Assembly: GCA_000403295.2 (NCBI GenBank)
Contig: KE159605.1
Span: forward strand, 963,409 to 1,027,408
Origin: Lachnospiraceae bacterium M18-1
GTDB taxonomy: Bacteria; Bacillota; Clostridia; Lachnospirales; Lachnospiraceae
Length of the DNA stretch: 64,000 nt
Direction of reading: 5' to 3'
Both the position numbers and the translations under genes were made by a program. Below, piece after piece: positions 41,151-50,593 of the stretch. Within the stretch, counting starts at the first letter, position 1, and the number at the start of each line of letters is the position of its first letter. Below the pieces are notes generated by a model. That model did no database searches. It was not told the origin of the DNA and was given only the letters and a program-made list of their open reading frames with translations.

Positions 41151-42461
41151 TTATTCAATCTTTCTTATACCAGAAAACACATACATTGCAAATGTCGCTG
41201 CCAGCCAGAACCAGGTAGTTGGATTGCTGAACCAGGTGGTAAAAAAGGAAAGCCCAAGGTAGATCGCAATCTGGCCATAAAACAGATAAGCCGCCGGATT
41301 CCTGCTGTTTTCCACCCATCTGGCCATCCATGCGGCCATACAGCCCAGCACGAATGCCAGGAGGATGATCCCGGCAAATCCGAAATCATAATACGCATCA
41401 TAAAACAGAGTCACTGTCGTCAGTTCTTCTTTTGTCGTATAGAGCGGAAATGCTGTCACCTGCGGAAAAACGAACTTTAATCCTGTCAGCGCAAAGACTG
41501 GAAACAGCATCCGCAGCCCCATGGAAAACTCTGGAAGCTGAGCAACCATGCAGTTAAAGTTTTCATAATTATTTGCCACATAAATATACGGCTGTGTGAT
41601 GAAAATCGGCATTCTCTCATACTTCATCTCAAAGATTCCATTTAAATAGGTGATATCATGCCTTCTTGCAACGGTCAGGAGTACATATACCGGTATCAGG
41701 ATGATAAACGCTGTGACGATCATCTTCCATGTCACATGCCGGTACAGCATCAGGTAGACAACAGCTGCAAAGCCAACTGCAAAGAGCAGCTGGAACCTGG
41801 ACACACAGAGCACCGGTATCCCCACCGCGGTCAGATTGCCGGCCAGAAGCACAGCCAAGCTAAATGCCGTCCATTTTTCCGTCAGCCTCACATACAGTAC
41901 CGACAGTGCGGGAATCAAAATGCAGCTTACCGTAAAATAATGTACGCCAGAAATATGAAAATAGGAATAGGCATGGGGCTCCGGTGAGAACAGCGGAATG
42001 AATCCCAGCACCACTGCCTCCAGCAGGAAACAGAATATGGATCCGGCTCCCAAAAGGATCACGCATATCAGAATCCGCCGCGCCTGACGCGGATTCTTTT
42101 CAATTCCTCCCCTCTCCCGGGTCTGTTTTCCTAGTTTTTTGGCCGCAATATCATATCCGGATATAAAGCAGAAATATGCCAAGAAAAAACATACCCATGT
42201 TAGTGTCTCCCAATCGCTTTGGAGCCTGCTCAGCTGCAGGCAGGCAATCCCCTCGCCGCCGACCCAGGACAGTGAAAAAAGCCCTCTTAAGTCTGTCAGG
42301 TTTCCGGATCTCTTAAAATTCATCATGTAGAGCAGCAGTGCTTCCAGCATCAGCACGATTCCGGCCAGATACACATATCCCAGCCTGGAAGCAGTAAAGG
42401 CCAGCACGTAGCTGGCACAATAAGAAATATAATCTATTCTTCTCTCTGTATCCCTCATCAT
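41151..42461 (-). CDS. Oligosaccharide repeat-unit polymerase (Wzy-like)
   Basis: This 436-residue protein has about 11 membrane helices and a larger periplasmic-type loop (about 255-330) containing RRHDITYLNGIF, EMKYERMPIFITQPYIYVANNYENFN (short: YIYVANNYENFN) and YDAYYDFGFAGIILLAFVLG near the C-terminus. This pattern is typical of the oligosaccharide repeat unit polymerase family with conserved asparagines in the loop. It lies 9 bp after the initiating transferase gene, so the two are likely cotranscribed. Confidence 0.82.
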   Translation of the reverse strand: MMRDTERRIDYISYCASYVLAFTASRLGYVYLAGIVLMLEALLLYMMNFKRSGNLTDLRGLFSLSWVGGEGIACLQLSRLQSDWETLTWVCFFLAYFCFISGYDIAAKKLGKQTRERGGIEKNPRQARRILICVILLGAGSIFCFLLEAVVLGFIPLFSPEPHAYSYFHISGVHYFTVSCILIPALSVLYVRLTEKWTAFSLAVLLAGNLTAVGIPVLCVSRFQLLFAVGFAAVVYLMLYRHVTWKMIVTAFIILIPVYVLLTVARRHDITYLNGIFEMKYERMPIFITQPYIYVANNYENFNCMVAQLPEFSMGLRMLFPVFALTGLKFVFPQVTAFPLYTTKEELTTVTLFYDAYYDFGFAGIILLAFVLGCMAAWMARWVENSRNPAAYLFYGQIAIYLGLSFFTTWFSNPTTWFWLAATFAMYVFSGIRKIE

Positions 42462-42470
42462 AAACCTTTC

Positions 42471-43874
42471 TCAATATGCGTTTTTATTGATAAACCCTTT
42501 AAAAAATGTAAGTATGATAATCTTAAAATCAAATCCGATGGTCCAGTTTTCAATATAATACAGATCGTACTCAATCCTTTTCCGAATGGAAGTGTCACCC
42601 CTCAGGCCGTTTATCTGTGCCCAGCCGGTCAGACCCGGCCGCACCTGGTGCTTGATCATGTATCTTGGAATCTCTTCTTTGAACTTCTCCACAAACTGCG
42701 GACGCTCGGGTCTGGGGCCCACCAGACTCATGTCCCCTTTTAATATGTTAAACAGCTGAGGAAGCTCATCAATACTCGTCTTTCGGATAAAGTGTCCGAT
42801 CGGGGTCACACGCGGATCGTCCTTTCTTGTCCAGCCTTTTTCTTCATCACATTCCCTCTGCATGATCATGGAACGGAACTTATACATATAAAACGGTTTA
42901 TTTTTCCGTCCGATCCGTTCCTGTTTAAAGATGAGCGGCCCCGGGTCTGTCACTTTGATGATCACCGTAACTGCAAGCATAACCGGAGAAAATAATACGA
43001 CCGCAAACAAAGAGCCAAAGATATCGACAGCTCTTTTTAAACTCCTGTTCAGCATGTTGTTCAATGGGACATGCCGGATGTTGATGACCGGAAGCCCCTG
43101 AATGTCTTCCGTATATGGCTTGGTCGGGATGATATTATTATAATCCGGAATAAACTTTGTATGCACACCTGATTTTTCACACATGCCTACAATCCGCTCC
43201 AGCTTGTGATACTCCCCGAGCCCAAGCGTGATCACAATCTCATCCAGCCGGTTCTGCGGCAGGATGATCGTCAGATTGTCGATGGCTCCCAGAACTTTAA
43301 TTCCCCTGTATTCTGCGCCATGAGGCATTGTATCATCCAGGATCCCTCTTACATAATATCCCCATTCCGGATTCACCATGATCCTGTCAATATACTGTTC
43401 CGCAGCCCGGCTGTACCCTACCAGAATGATATGCTTCAGGTTGTGTCCGTTTTTCCTGAGCCGTCGGAGAATGTAGCGCACAACATTACGCTCCAGCACT
43501 CCGTCGAAAATATTGACGCAGGCAAATACGAACAGCATGGTTCTGGAAATATCAAACTGCTTCACCAAATACAGCATCAATATCAGAACCATCACGCCAA
43601 GCATATTTGCCTGGATCACCCGAGACGCCTCCAGCCTTCTTCCCAGCACACGCTTCGGTGCGTACAGCTTGAACGCATAGTATAAGATCAGATAGCCCGG
43701 CACGATCAGAAGCAGGAGCCTCATGTATACGTCCAGCGGAAGCGCCCAGGGATCCTGCTCAAACAGTCCGCTCTTAAAACGGATAAACCATGCCAGCACA
43801 TAGGAGACAATTATCACAATTCCGTCAAGGACCACCTGTAATCTATTTAAAAGCTTTTGGTTTTCTTTAATCAC
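42471..43874 (-). CDS. Undecaprenyl-phosphate sugar phosphotransferase (WbaP/CpsE type)
   Basis: The 467-residue protein has four N-terminal helices, a CoA-binding-like Rossmann domain (IILVGYSRAAEQYIDRI) and a fifth helix. The catalytic polyprenyl-phosphate hexose-1-phosphate transferase domain follows: FKQERIGRKNKPFYMYKFRSM, TRKDDPRVTPIGHFIRKTSIDELPQL (short: IRKTSIDELPQLFNIL), LVGPRPERP and RPGLTGWAQINGLRGDT. It starts a repeat unit by loading a sugar phosphate on undecaprenyl phosphate, and is the only clear initiator in this window. Confidence 0.95.
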   Translation of the reverse strand: MIKENQKLLNRLQVVLDGIVIIVSYVLAWFIRFKSGLFEQDPWALPLDVYMRLLLLIVPGYLILYYAFKLYAPKRVLGRRLEASRVIQANMLGVMVLILMLYLVKQFDISRTMLFVFACVNIFDGVLERNVVRYILRRLRKNGHNLKHIILVGYSRAAEQYIDRIMVNPEWGYYVRGILDDTMPHGAEYRGIKVLGAIDNLTIILPQNRLDEIVITLGLGEYHKLERIVGMCEKSGVHTKFIPDYNNIIPTKPYTEDIQGLPVINIRHVPLNNMLNRSLKRAVDIFGSLFAVVLFSPVMLAVTVIIKVTDPGPLIFKQERIGRKNKPFYMYKFRSMIMQRECDEEKGWTRKDDPRVTPIGHFIRKTSIDELPQLFNILKGDMSLVGPRPERPQFVEKFKEEIPRYMIKHQVRPGLTGWAQINGLRGDTSIRKRIEYDLYYIENWTIGFDFKIIILTFFKGFINKNAY

Positions 43875-43945
43875 TGCTTATTTCCTTCTTCCAATTGATA
43901 AATAAAGGTATGAAAAACGACAAGGTCTTTTCCAATACGTGTAAT

Positions 43946-43974
43946 ATCATATAATATTTTCCAGAAAAGGACAA
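43946..43974 (-). promoter_or_regulatory. Promoter of the initiating transferase-Wzy operon (shared motif with 19436-19464)
   Basis: On the minus strand TTGTCC (43969-43974), a 17-bp spacer, and TATGAT (43946-43951), with spacer and flanks matching the GT2 promoter at 19.4 kb. Confidence 0.6.
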
Positions 43975-44062
43975 GTAGGAAACGGAAATTTATGTAGTTT
44001 CAGTTACCTTTTTGTAACATTTTTGTAATACACTCAGAAATCATTCCCAAATGCATAAAAGA

Positions 44063-44103
44063 ATGTGCCCGATGATCTATACTGCTTAGATCATCGGACA
44101 CAT
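44063..44103 (-). terminator. Terminator of the autolysin gene
   Basis: On the minus strand ATGTGTCCGATGATCTA and TAGATCATCGGGCACAT form a 17-bp stem with one mismatch, followed by TCTTTT. Confidence 0.75.
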
Positions 44104-44117
44104 CCCTTTTTGTCTTG

Positions 44118-44140
44118 ATCAGTGGATATTTACCACTGAT
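44118..44140 (+). terminator. Second hairpin downstream of the autolysin gene
   Basis: ATCAGTGG and CCACTGAT enclose a short AT loop and are followed by T6 on the plus strand. It would stop plus-strand transcription toward the autolysin gene and adds a stem to the minus-strand mRNA end. Confidence 0.55.
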
Positions 44141-44155
44141 TTTTTAACAACATTT

Positions 44156-47100
44156 CTATTTATTATATGTACTCAGCTTGTTCATATAATCGTTAATAAT
44201 ACTGTATCCATATCCCTCTGCTGTTGCCCAGCCTTGTCCTGGAATCGGATTCTCCTTCTGTCCTAACCATTCTACATAAGGAGCACAACCCTTTGTCACA
44301 TACTTAAATCTTGGATCTACACAAGCAGCTCCCAGATTATTTTCCGATGCATTTTTATCTGTATATGCATAAAGATGCTGAACATGTGCACGGATTCCTT
44401 CTTCAATACTTCTGAAAGTTGCTCCTGATTCACTGTTGCCTGTAGCGCCCAATCCTGCAAAATTGTACTGGCTGATCTTTACATCACCGCCAAATTTCAA
44501 GAAGTTTGTCTCTTTCATAGCCTGACAGAACGCAACCTCTGGCTTAATATTCAGCTTATTACATTCCGCTATATATAAATCACAGAATTCAGAAATTGTA
44601 TCTATATTAGTATTATTTGCATAATATGTAGGGTACGATGCATTTGCAAGGAAATACATTACCATCTGGTTTTTACTTGTCTGACTCGGCGAATCAACGC
44701 TACTGATTGAATGGAGCACAGCTGATTTCGCATTTCTTCCTTCTTTCTTTCCGCATTCGATATAGTGCCGTACATATGCTATATCATTGTCGCCAAAAGC
44801 ATTCCTCAAATCTACATAGTTATTTTTATAAGCGCTGATATTGAACTCTTCGCATGCCTGCCGCTTTTCCTTGATTCCAAAATTTACGAAGTGCTGAATC
44901 GCACCGGACGGATCATTTCCAAATGCTGCATACAAGTCTGAATACTTTTTGGTATAATAATCAAAATTGTATACATCTTTGTATTCCACTCCCTGATACT
45001 GCGTAATTGCTTCCTGGGAGAACGCCGAAGTTCGCTTTTCTTCCCTTCCGCTGTTAATAAAATGAAGATAATATTTCTTCAGATCATTTCCAAATGCCGC
45101 CCGAAGATCACTGTATCTGCTCTTATATCCATATACATTAAACTCATGTACCGTATATTTCGTACCCTTGCTGTCCGTATATTCCGTATCTTTATCCTTT
45201 CCAACACGTCCTTCGTCCATTCCGTGACGTACAAAATGCTGAAGAACTTTATATGGATCGCTTTCACACGCCTTTCTGACATCCGAATAGCGTGAAACAT
45301 AATAATTATAATCATATACCGGAGCATAATCTACCATTCCGTACTTAGTTACATATTTGTCTGTTTCACTCGGATCTCTATCTCCACCTTCATTTTCATC
45401 AGAATAAATCCCCGGTCTTCCTTCCTCCTTGCCATATTCTATATAATGAATATAGTATAATTTCAGATTGTCCCCAAATGCTTTTCGTAAATCCTCATTG
45501 TTCTTTGCATGACTGTATGAATTTACATTAAAGGTTCCCTTTGCCTGTCGGCCCTCATTCATCCCGTTCTGCACGAAATGTCTCAGAGCTCCTGCGTAAT
45601 CACCCGAAAACGCTGCTGCAATATCGCCGTAACGGTTGATGTAGTATTCGTAATCATATACATCCTTATAGTCCATTCCGCCGTATATAGTATTTTCCGG
45701 CGTATTATTGGGGACGTTATCACTCGGGTTTGACCCTGAGTTCACATTCGATCCGTCTACCGTAGCAATTCTGCCTTCTTTTTTACCGAAGTTTATGTAA
45801 TGCATATAGTAAGCAGAATAATTGGTTCCAAATGCTGATTTCAAATCCGGGTAGCGGTTCATATAGGAATCAACGCTGAACTCTTTACTGGCCTGGCGTC
45901 TTTCATTCATGCCGCTAGTAACAAAATGCTGCAGCGCTCCGACCGGATTGCTGCCGTAAACTCTTTTCAGATCCGGGTAACGGTTCATGTAGAAGTTGAA
46001 GTCATATACCGAAGAATAGTCTGTCCTGGTCTGACAATACTTCAAAATTCCCCGTGCATCTGCTTTTCCCAATTCTACAAGGAAATTACCGTCTTTTAAC
46101 TCTTCCGCATCATCCTTATTGGTCAAAAATGCATGCTCTACAATAATTCCCGGGAATCCGTTCTTCTTACTGTTTCTGATCACACTGTAATAATCTGACG
46201 TAGAACCGTCCGCATAGGTTCCTTCGCCGTCTTCGTCATCCGTGGAATTCAGGAACTTCACACCGCGGTTTGATAATCCAAGGTCTACCAACTCATCCAA
46301 AATACTCTGAGCCGCCTGCTTTCCTTCAGCAGAAACCGACGGATTATAGTTCGCGTTTGGATAATATACTTCTGCACCGTTTGCTTCCTTTTTCTCGGAA
46401 GAGTTCATATGAATGCTTACAAAGAGAGTCGCGCCAAAAAGCTTAGCCGCCTCTACCCTTCCTTCTAAGCTTACATACTTATCGGAAGTACGGGTCATAT
46501 AAACCTTCACGCCTGTATGCTTCTCTAATTCAGCCTTACATGCCTGCGCAATCTTCAGGTTGATATTTTTTTCTATCAGACCATTCGCTGATGCGCCATT
46601 ATCCTTTCCACCGTGCCCCGGATCCAGAACGACCACGATAGAAGACGCTGTTCCGGTGTAAGCCTTCGGTGCACTATATGATCCCAGCTTCACTGCCTGA
46701 TCCGTAAGGGCTGTCAGCTCTGCGCTGACACCTGCGCGGCCATATGCCTGTTCCGTACTGGAAGAACCTAACTCTACAGAGCCCTCATTCACAGTCTCAA
46801 CTGCTTCATCTGCCGCTTCCTGAATCGTAGATTCAATCTCTGATGTCATGTCATCGGAAATCTCATCTGACGTCAGCGCTGTAACAGATATACCTGCGTC
46901 TTCCGTACATTCGCTTTCCGCCTGAGCAGCTTCCGAGATCACACTAAAGTTCATTGACATTCCAATTTTTTCAAAGTCAATACGTTTCTTATGCCCGTCT
47001 AATTCATATGCAAAAGCTACAAGACGATATGTCCCTGCTTCATTGTTGTCGTATGTCTTAACAAAACGATAATAGGAGTCCTTCTTCTCGGTCAGCAAAA

Positions 47101-47614
47101 TCTCGCTCTGCCTGCCATCCTCCCCTGCAAGTATCAACTTTACAGATGCAAGCTGCTCACTTCCATCGCCAAATGAGACGACAAGATTCTGCTCCCCCGG
47201 TGCTTGTATAGATTTCCCTCCTAAAAAGAAGTTGTTGATCAGTCCGCCGTCCTCAACTGCAGGATCTTCTGTATCTGCCTCCTGATCTTCCGGCACATCT
47301 GCCGGTTCCTCCGTTACTGTCGGTTCCTCCGTAACGGGTGGTTCTGTCTGTTCCCCCGCAGGCGCAGTTGACGGTTCACCCGTCTCTGCCGTTCCTTCTG
47401 GTTCTGTCACATCCCCCGGATCTGCCGAAGTATCCTGGTCTGTATCCGGTTCTGAAGCTGTTGGATCAGTATCATCGACTGAATCAGCAGCAACTGTACT
47501 GTCTGGCTGAATCGGCTCGTCATCTGCAAAGGCGCGGAAGCCTGATGCCGGACTCATCAATACGGTGAGCACAAGCAGCCATGCTACAAGTTTCTTTCTT
47601 TTCCCTTTCATCAT
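44156..47614 (-). CDS. Secreted bifunctional autolysin: amidase, tandem repeats, glucosaminidase
   Basis: This protein of about 1152 residues has a signal peptide and then a Pro/Thr/Glu/Asp-rich linker to about residue 125. A beta domain and a zinc amidase_3 domain follow (about 330-535), with ligands in VVLDPGHGGKDNG, IEKNIN and FVSIHMNS and catalytic Glu in VEHAFLTN. Four tandem repeats of 95-115 residues come next, each two half-units like YMNRYPDLK and GALQHFV...GM-ERRQA. Last is a glucosaminidase domain (about 990-1150; EVAFCQAMKETNF). It cleaves peptidoglycan at two bonds. ATG 47614 follows AGGTGG; the GTG at 47623 lies inside that site. Confidence 0.88.
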   Translation of the reverse strand: MMKGKRKKLVAWLLVLTVLMSPASGFRAFADDEPIQPDSTVAADSVDDTDPTASEPDTDQDTSADPGDVTEPEGTAETGEPSTAPAGEQTEPPVTEEPTVTEEPADVPEDQEADTEDPAVEDGGLINNFFLGGKSIQAPGEQNLVVSFGDGSEQLASVKLILAGEDGRQSEILLTEKKDSYYRFVKTYDNNEAGTYRLVAFAYELDGHKKRIDFEKIGMSMNFSVISEAAQAESECTEDAGISVTALTSDEISDDMTSEIESTIQEAADEAVETVNEGSVELGSSSTEQAYGRAGVSAELTALTDQAVKLGSYSAPKAYTGTASSIVVVLDPGHGGKDNGASANGLIEKNINLKIAQACKAELEKHTGVKVYMTRTSDKYVSLEGRVEAAKLFGATLFVSIHMNSSEKKEANGAEVYYPNANYNPSVSAEGKQAAQSILDELVDLGLSNRGVKFLNSTDDEDGEGTYADGSTSDYYSVIRNSKKNGFPGIIVEHAFLTNKDDAEELKDGNFLVELGKADARGILKYCQTRTDYSSVYDFNFYMNRYPDLKRVYGSNPVGALQHFVTSGMNERRQASKEFSVDSYMNRYPDLKSAFGTNYSAYYMHYINFGKKEGRIATVDGSNVNSGSNPSDNVPNNTPENTIYGGMDYKDVYDYEYYINRYGDIAAAFSGDYAGALRHFVQNGMNEGRQAKGTFNVNSYSHAKNNEDLRKAFGDNLKLYYIHYIEYGKEEGRPGIYSDENEGGDRDPSETDKYVTKYGMVDYAPVYDYNYYVSRYSDVRKACESDPYKVLQHFVRHGMDEGRVGKDKDTEYTDSKGTKYTVHEFNVYGYKSRYSDLRAAFGNDLKKYYLHFINSGREEKRTSAFSQEAITQYQGVEYKDVYNFDYYTKKYSDLYAAFGNDPSGAIQHFVNFGIKEKRQACEEFNISAYKNNYVDLRNAFGDNDIAYVRHYIECGKKEGRNAKSAVLHSISSVDSPSQTSKNQMVMYFLANASYPTYYANNTNIDTISEFCDLYIAECNKLNIKPEVAFCQAMKETNFLKFGGDVKISQYNFAGLGATGNSESGATFRSIEEGIRAHVQHLYAYTDKNASENNLGAACVDPRFKYVTKGCAPYVEWLGQKENPIPGQGWATAEGYGYSIINDYMNKLSTYNK

Positions 47615-47659
47615 AATATCCACCTCATGTATTTATTAATTAGTACAAGCACAATTCAT

Positions 47660-47688
47660 ATTATACATCAATCCCCCTATACTTTCAA
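47660..47688 (-). promoter_or_regulatory. Promoter of the autolysin gene
   Basis: On the minus strand TTGAAA (47683-47688), a 17-bp spacer, and TATAAT (47660-47665), about 45 bp before the start. Upstream, TATCTTGTGT occurs twice (47726-47735 and 47811-47820), possible operator sites. The remainder of 47624-48066 is AT-rich and noncoding. Confidence 0.75.
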
Positions 47689-47982
47689 GTTGGAAATTAC
47701 CGATGATTCGACACACTTCTTGCATTATCTTGTGTGTCTGCCGAGAAACAAATTAATTTCTCGCCCCTTCCATACACAAAATAAAGAATTTTCAGGCAAT
47801 ATACACACACTATCTTGTGTTTTCTCAAGCAGAAAAAAAATCATAAAATTGAATCTACACTTTTTATATCGCAGACAAATTATTACAATTCCATTTCAAT
47901 TTTACAATTTGTTTACAAATTATTATAATTTATTTACAAATATAGAACGCCTGCCATTGGCAGACCTTCTACAAGCAAAGGT

Positions 47983-48036
47983 AAGAAAACAGGGAACCCG
48001 TCGCAGCTATTCCTGCTCCCGGTTCCCTGTTTTCTT
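47983..48036 (-). terminator. Terminator after the nucleotidyltransferase gene
   Basis: AAGAAAACAGGGAACC and GGTTCCCTGTTTTCTT are perfectly complementary and enclose a 22-nt loop. A and T tracts on both sides make it functional in either direction. Confidence 0.8.
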
Positions 48037-48066
48037 AAAGATCTTCATTCTGAAATACGATATCAT

Positions 48067-48999
48067 TTATCTGCAATCTGGTGCTGGGAACAGCTTTTCA
48101 GGGTAAATCCCCTCATCAACCAGCTTCCTGACAGATGCAGCTACGCTTTCCTTGTCCTCTTTGTAGGTAACCCCAAACCACTTATCCGAAGACTGGAGCA
48201 CTTTTACAGAAGCTCTGTCCTCTTCCAGAAGCCCCCCAATAATTGTGGGAAGAAGATATTCTGCTTTTGCTTCTCCTGTCTCCAGACCTTCCAGAAACTC
48301 CTCGAATCCGGATTCCAGCACAGAAAAGAACTCCGGCTGAAGCCCCCACATGTTCATGGATACCAGAGAATCTGCATCTACTCTCTGATCACCGCTTTCA
48401 CTGCGTACCACTGCACCGCCTTCCAGCTTTTCTATATTTTTTGTCTCCACGATCTTTTTCAGCATGCCGTCCGCACCGGCCTGGCATAATCCCCGCGTCA
48501 CAGCGCCGTTGTCACTCAGAGTATTTTTCAGAACAAATCCGATCATACAGATTTCTGTCCCTGAGCCATTGGAACCTTTTGTAAGGTATTGATATGCTTC
48601 CGTATATGCCTGTTTTCCATAATAATCATCCGCATTGATCACCAAAAAAGGACAGCTGACGGCGTCTTTGCAGCAGAGGATCGCCTGCCCTGTCCCCCAG
48701 GGCTTTGTCCGTCCTGCAAAACGCTCCCTGTACAGATCAGGAATATCCTCAACTTCCTGATATACATAGGCCACATCCGTGATCTGCTCGATCCGCTTCC
48801 CGACCGCGTCCCGGAAACTGCTCTCCAAATCCCGCCGGATAACGAATACTACTTTATCGAACCCTGCTTTCAAAGCATCATAGATCGAATACTCCATGAT
48901 GATCTCTCCGTTCGGGCCCACCGGCTCCAACTGTTTGATCCCGTCTCCGAAGCGGCTTCCTAATCCAGCCGCCATTACAACCAGAGCTGCCCTGCTCAT
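48067..48999 (-). CDS. Sugar-phosphate nucleotidyltransferase family protein
   Basis: The 310-residue protein starts AALVVMAAGLGSRFGDGIKQLEPVGPNGE, an NTP-transferase loop with the KQ-x-x-P substrate motif (short: MAAGLGSRFGDGIKQ). It has PWGTGQAILCC and FLVINADDYYG. It is a stand-alone nucleotidyltransferase related to GlmU/RmlA N-domains; the sugar and NTP cannot be read. AGGAGG precedes the start. It is the last gene of the mreB-distal operon containing cdaA, cdaR and the HPr gene, and it ends at a strong terminator. Confidence 0.82.
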   Translation of the reverse strand: MSRAALVVMAAGLGSRFGDGIKQLEPVGPNGEIIMEYSIYDALKAGFDKVVFVIRRDLESSFRDAVGKRIEQITDVAYVYQEVEDIPDLYRERFAGRTKPWGTGQAILCCKDAVSCPFLVINADDYYGKQAYTEAYQYLTKGSNGSGTEICMIGFVLKNTLSDNGAVTRGLCQAGADGMLKKIVETKNIEKLEGGAVVRSESGDQRVDADSLVSMNMWGLQPEFFSVLESGFEEFLEGLETGEAKAEYLLPTIIGGLLEEDRASVKVLQSSDKWFGVTYKEDKESVAASVRKLVDEGIYPEKLFPAPDCR

Positions 49000-49030
49000 A
49001 TCTAAATCCTCCTAATTAATATATCCGTCC

Positions 49031-49306
49031 TCACTCGCCCAATCCGTCTTTTACGATCTGCACCATTTCCTTCAGGGCGTCTTCTTCGTCTTCGCCGTCA
49101 CAGACTATGGCAATCTCATCTCCGCTTTTGATGCATGCCCCCAGGACGCTGAGCACACTTTTTGCATTGGCAGAAACCATACCCGGCCGGCCTGTCTTTT
49201 CAATGGTAATCTTACAGCCAAACTGCATTGCCGTCTTACAGAACAGCCCCGCCGGCCTCAGATGAAGGCCGGTTGGATTTTTAATAACCACGCTTTCTCT
49301 TACCAT
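49031..49306 (-). CDS. HPr-family phosphocarrier protein
   Basis: The 91-residue protein has the active His15 in NPTGLHLRPAG and a regulatory serine region ANAKSVLSVLGA, with Ser50 equivalent to Ser46 of Bacillus HPr. GDEIAIVCDGEDEEDAL closes the fold. It should carry phosphate in the PTS or in catabolite signalling. The position directly behind cdaR and before a nucleotidyltransferase is not the usual ptsHI arrangement, so it could be a Crh-like regulator that retains His15. Confidence 0.9.
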   Translation of the reverse strand: MVRESVVIKNPTGLHLRPAGLFCKTAMQFGCKITIEKTGRPGMVSANAKSVLSVLGACIKSGDEIAIVCDGEDEEDALKEMVQIVKDGLGE

Positions 49307-49321
49307 ATCCTATCCCACATC

Positions 49322-50593
49322 CTATCCCCCGTCTTTTTCAGTCAATATGATCTTGACAGTCGGGTTTTTCGTTAATTTCACGCCGGAGGGTGTCTCAATC
49401 GTTACTGCCACATCATAAGTTCCGGCTGTTTTGTAATTCTTTAGATCCATAGAAGCCGCATACCGGATATCCAGGATCTCCAAAGCTTCCTCCCTGCCTG
49501 TAAACTGCAGCTCAATATCCATGTCTGACTCAAAGTCCAGCTTCAGGCCGTCCTTCAGATTTTTAATCTGAATCGCGCCCACGGGAAGCGGTATCGTCTT
49601 TGTCCCTTCCTGCTCGATTATAACCGTCACGACCACATTGTTGGACACGTCTTTCGACAGGCTGATTCCTTCCGGAAGAAATGGCAGAATATCCACCACC
49701 ACTTCCTCCCGGCCCTGACGGCCCTGGATATTGACCGCCGACTCCGGAATCTCAATGCTGCTTACAGAATCAAGAGCCTCCTTCGTCCCGCAGATTTTCA
49801 CCGTAGAAGGCTCCAGGGTGCACCCTGTATAGACAAATCCGTCTGCCGGCTCCCCTGACACGCTTTTCAGATGCAGGGGCACATTCTTTTCTCTGAGTAT
49901 CTGTACATTGACGCTGAGTCCTCTTTCTCCCAGGTTGTTGGTCAGCTGACTCTGATCCATGGCATTATCGTTCCCGTCAAAAATGATCAGTTCCGCCTCC
50001 AGAGTCGCATCCTCAGAAAGGCCGGTTGATTCGGAGGATGAAATCACCCTTGCCACGACACGGTGTATATTGTTGATCTTTGATTCTGTCCCCCGAATAG
50101 TGATCTTTTCCGGATTCACAGATGCCTCGCCCACCACGAAGCCGTCTCTTGGAACGACATTCGTCGTACTCGCGGAAATCGGATACGTATTGCTCTTCAT
50201 GTCTTCAATCTTAATCTGCAGATTCGGAGGCGTGACCTGCGTCGTCACAGTCTCTCCTTCCAGTCCTCTCACTTCCGCAGTGATCGGCACCAGATACGTA
50301 TTGACCTCCATCTGGCTCAAATCCGCAGTCGCCACAATATTGCTGCTCCTGATCTGAGAAAGTACGGACCGTTTTCCAGATACCGTAACCCGGACACTCT
50401 GTGGATCTCCCACCATATCATAGACCTTGCCCATATTCCTGACAACCTCTTCATTGACGAACTCCACCGGGATGCTGGCATACGTCGCATCATCTTTGGG
50501 ATCGTTGATGTTAATCACGATCAGCCAGAAAAAAACGGAGAAAATCAAAGCTGCTGCTTTCAGGCCAAAATTTCGGGTTATTTTAAACTTCAT
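49322..50593 (-). CDS. cdaR: YbbR-domain regulator of diadenylate cyclase
   Basis: This protein of about 423 residues starts MKFKITRNFGLKAAALIFSVFFWLIV, one membrane helix. Several YbbR repeats follow with the pattern I-P-V-E-F-V-N, YPISASTTNVVPRDGFVVG and KNVPLHLKSVSGEPADGFVYTG (short: PVSGEPADGFVYTG-like). CdaR interacts with CdaA and modulates c-di-AMP synthesis from outside the membrane. The preferred ATG at 50593 overlaps the cdaA stop by 11 bp and follows GGACGGAAG; an upstream start at 50659 would lie deep inside cdaA. Confidence 0.93.
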   Translation of the reverse strand: MKFKITRNFGLKAAALIFSVFFWLIVININDPKDDATYASIPVEFVNEEVVRNMGKVYDMVGDPQSVRVTVSGKRSVLSQIRSSNIVATADLSQMEVNTYLVPITAEVRGLEGETVTTQVTPPNLQIKIEDMKSNTYPISASTTNVVPRDGFVVGEASVNPEKITIRGTESKINNIHRVVARVISSSESTGLSEDATLEAELIIFDGNDNAMDQSQLTNNLGERGLSVNVQILREKNVPLHLKSVSGEPADGFVYTGCTLEPSTVKICGTKEALDSVSSIEIPESAVNIQGRQGREEVVVDILPFLPEGISLSKDVSNNVVVTVIIEQEGTKTIPLPVGAIQIKNLKDGLKLDFESDMDIELQFTGREEALEILDIRYAASMDLKNYKTAGTYDVAVTIETPSGVKLTKNPTVKIILTEKDGG

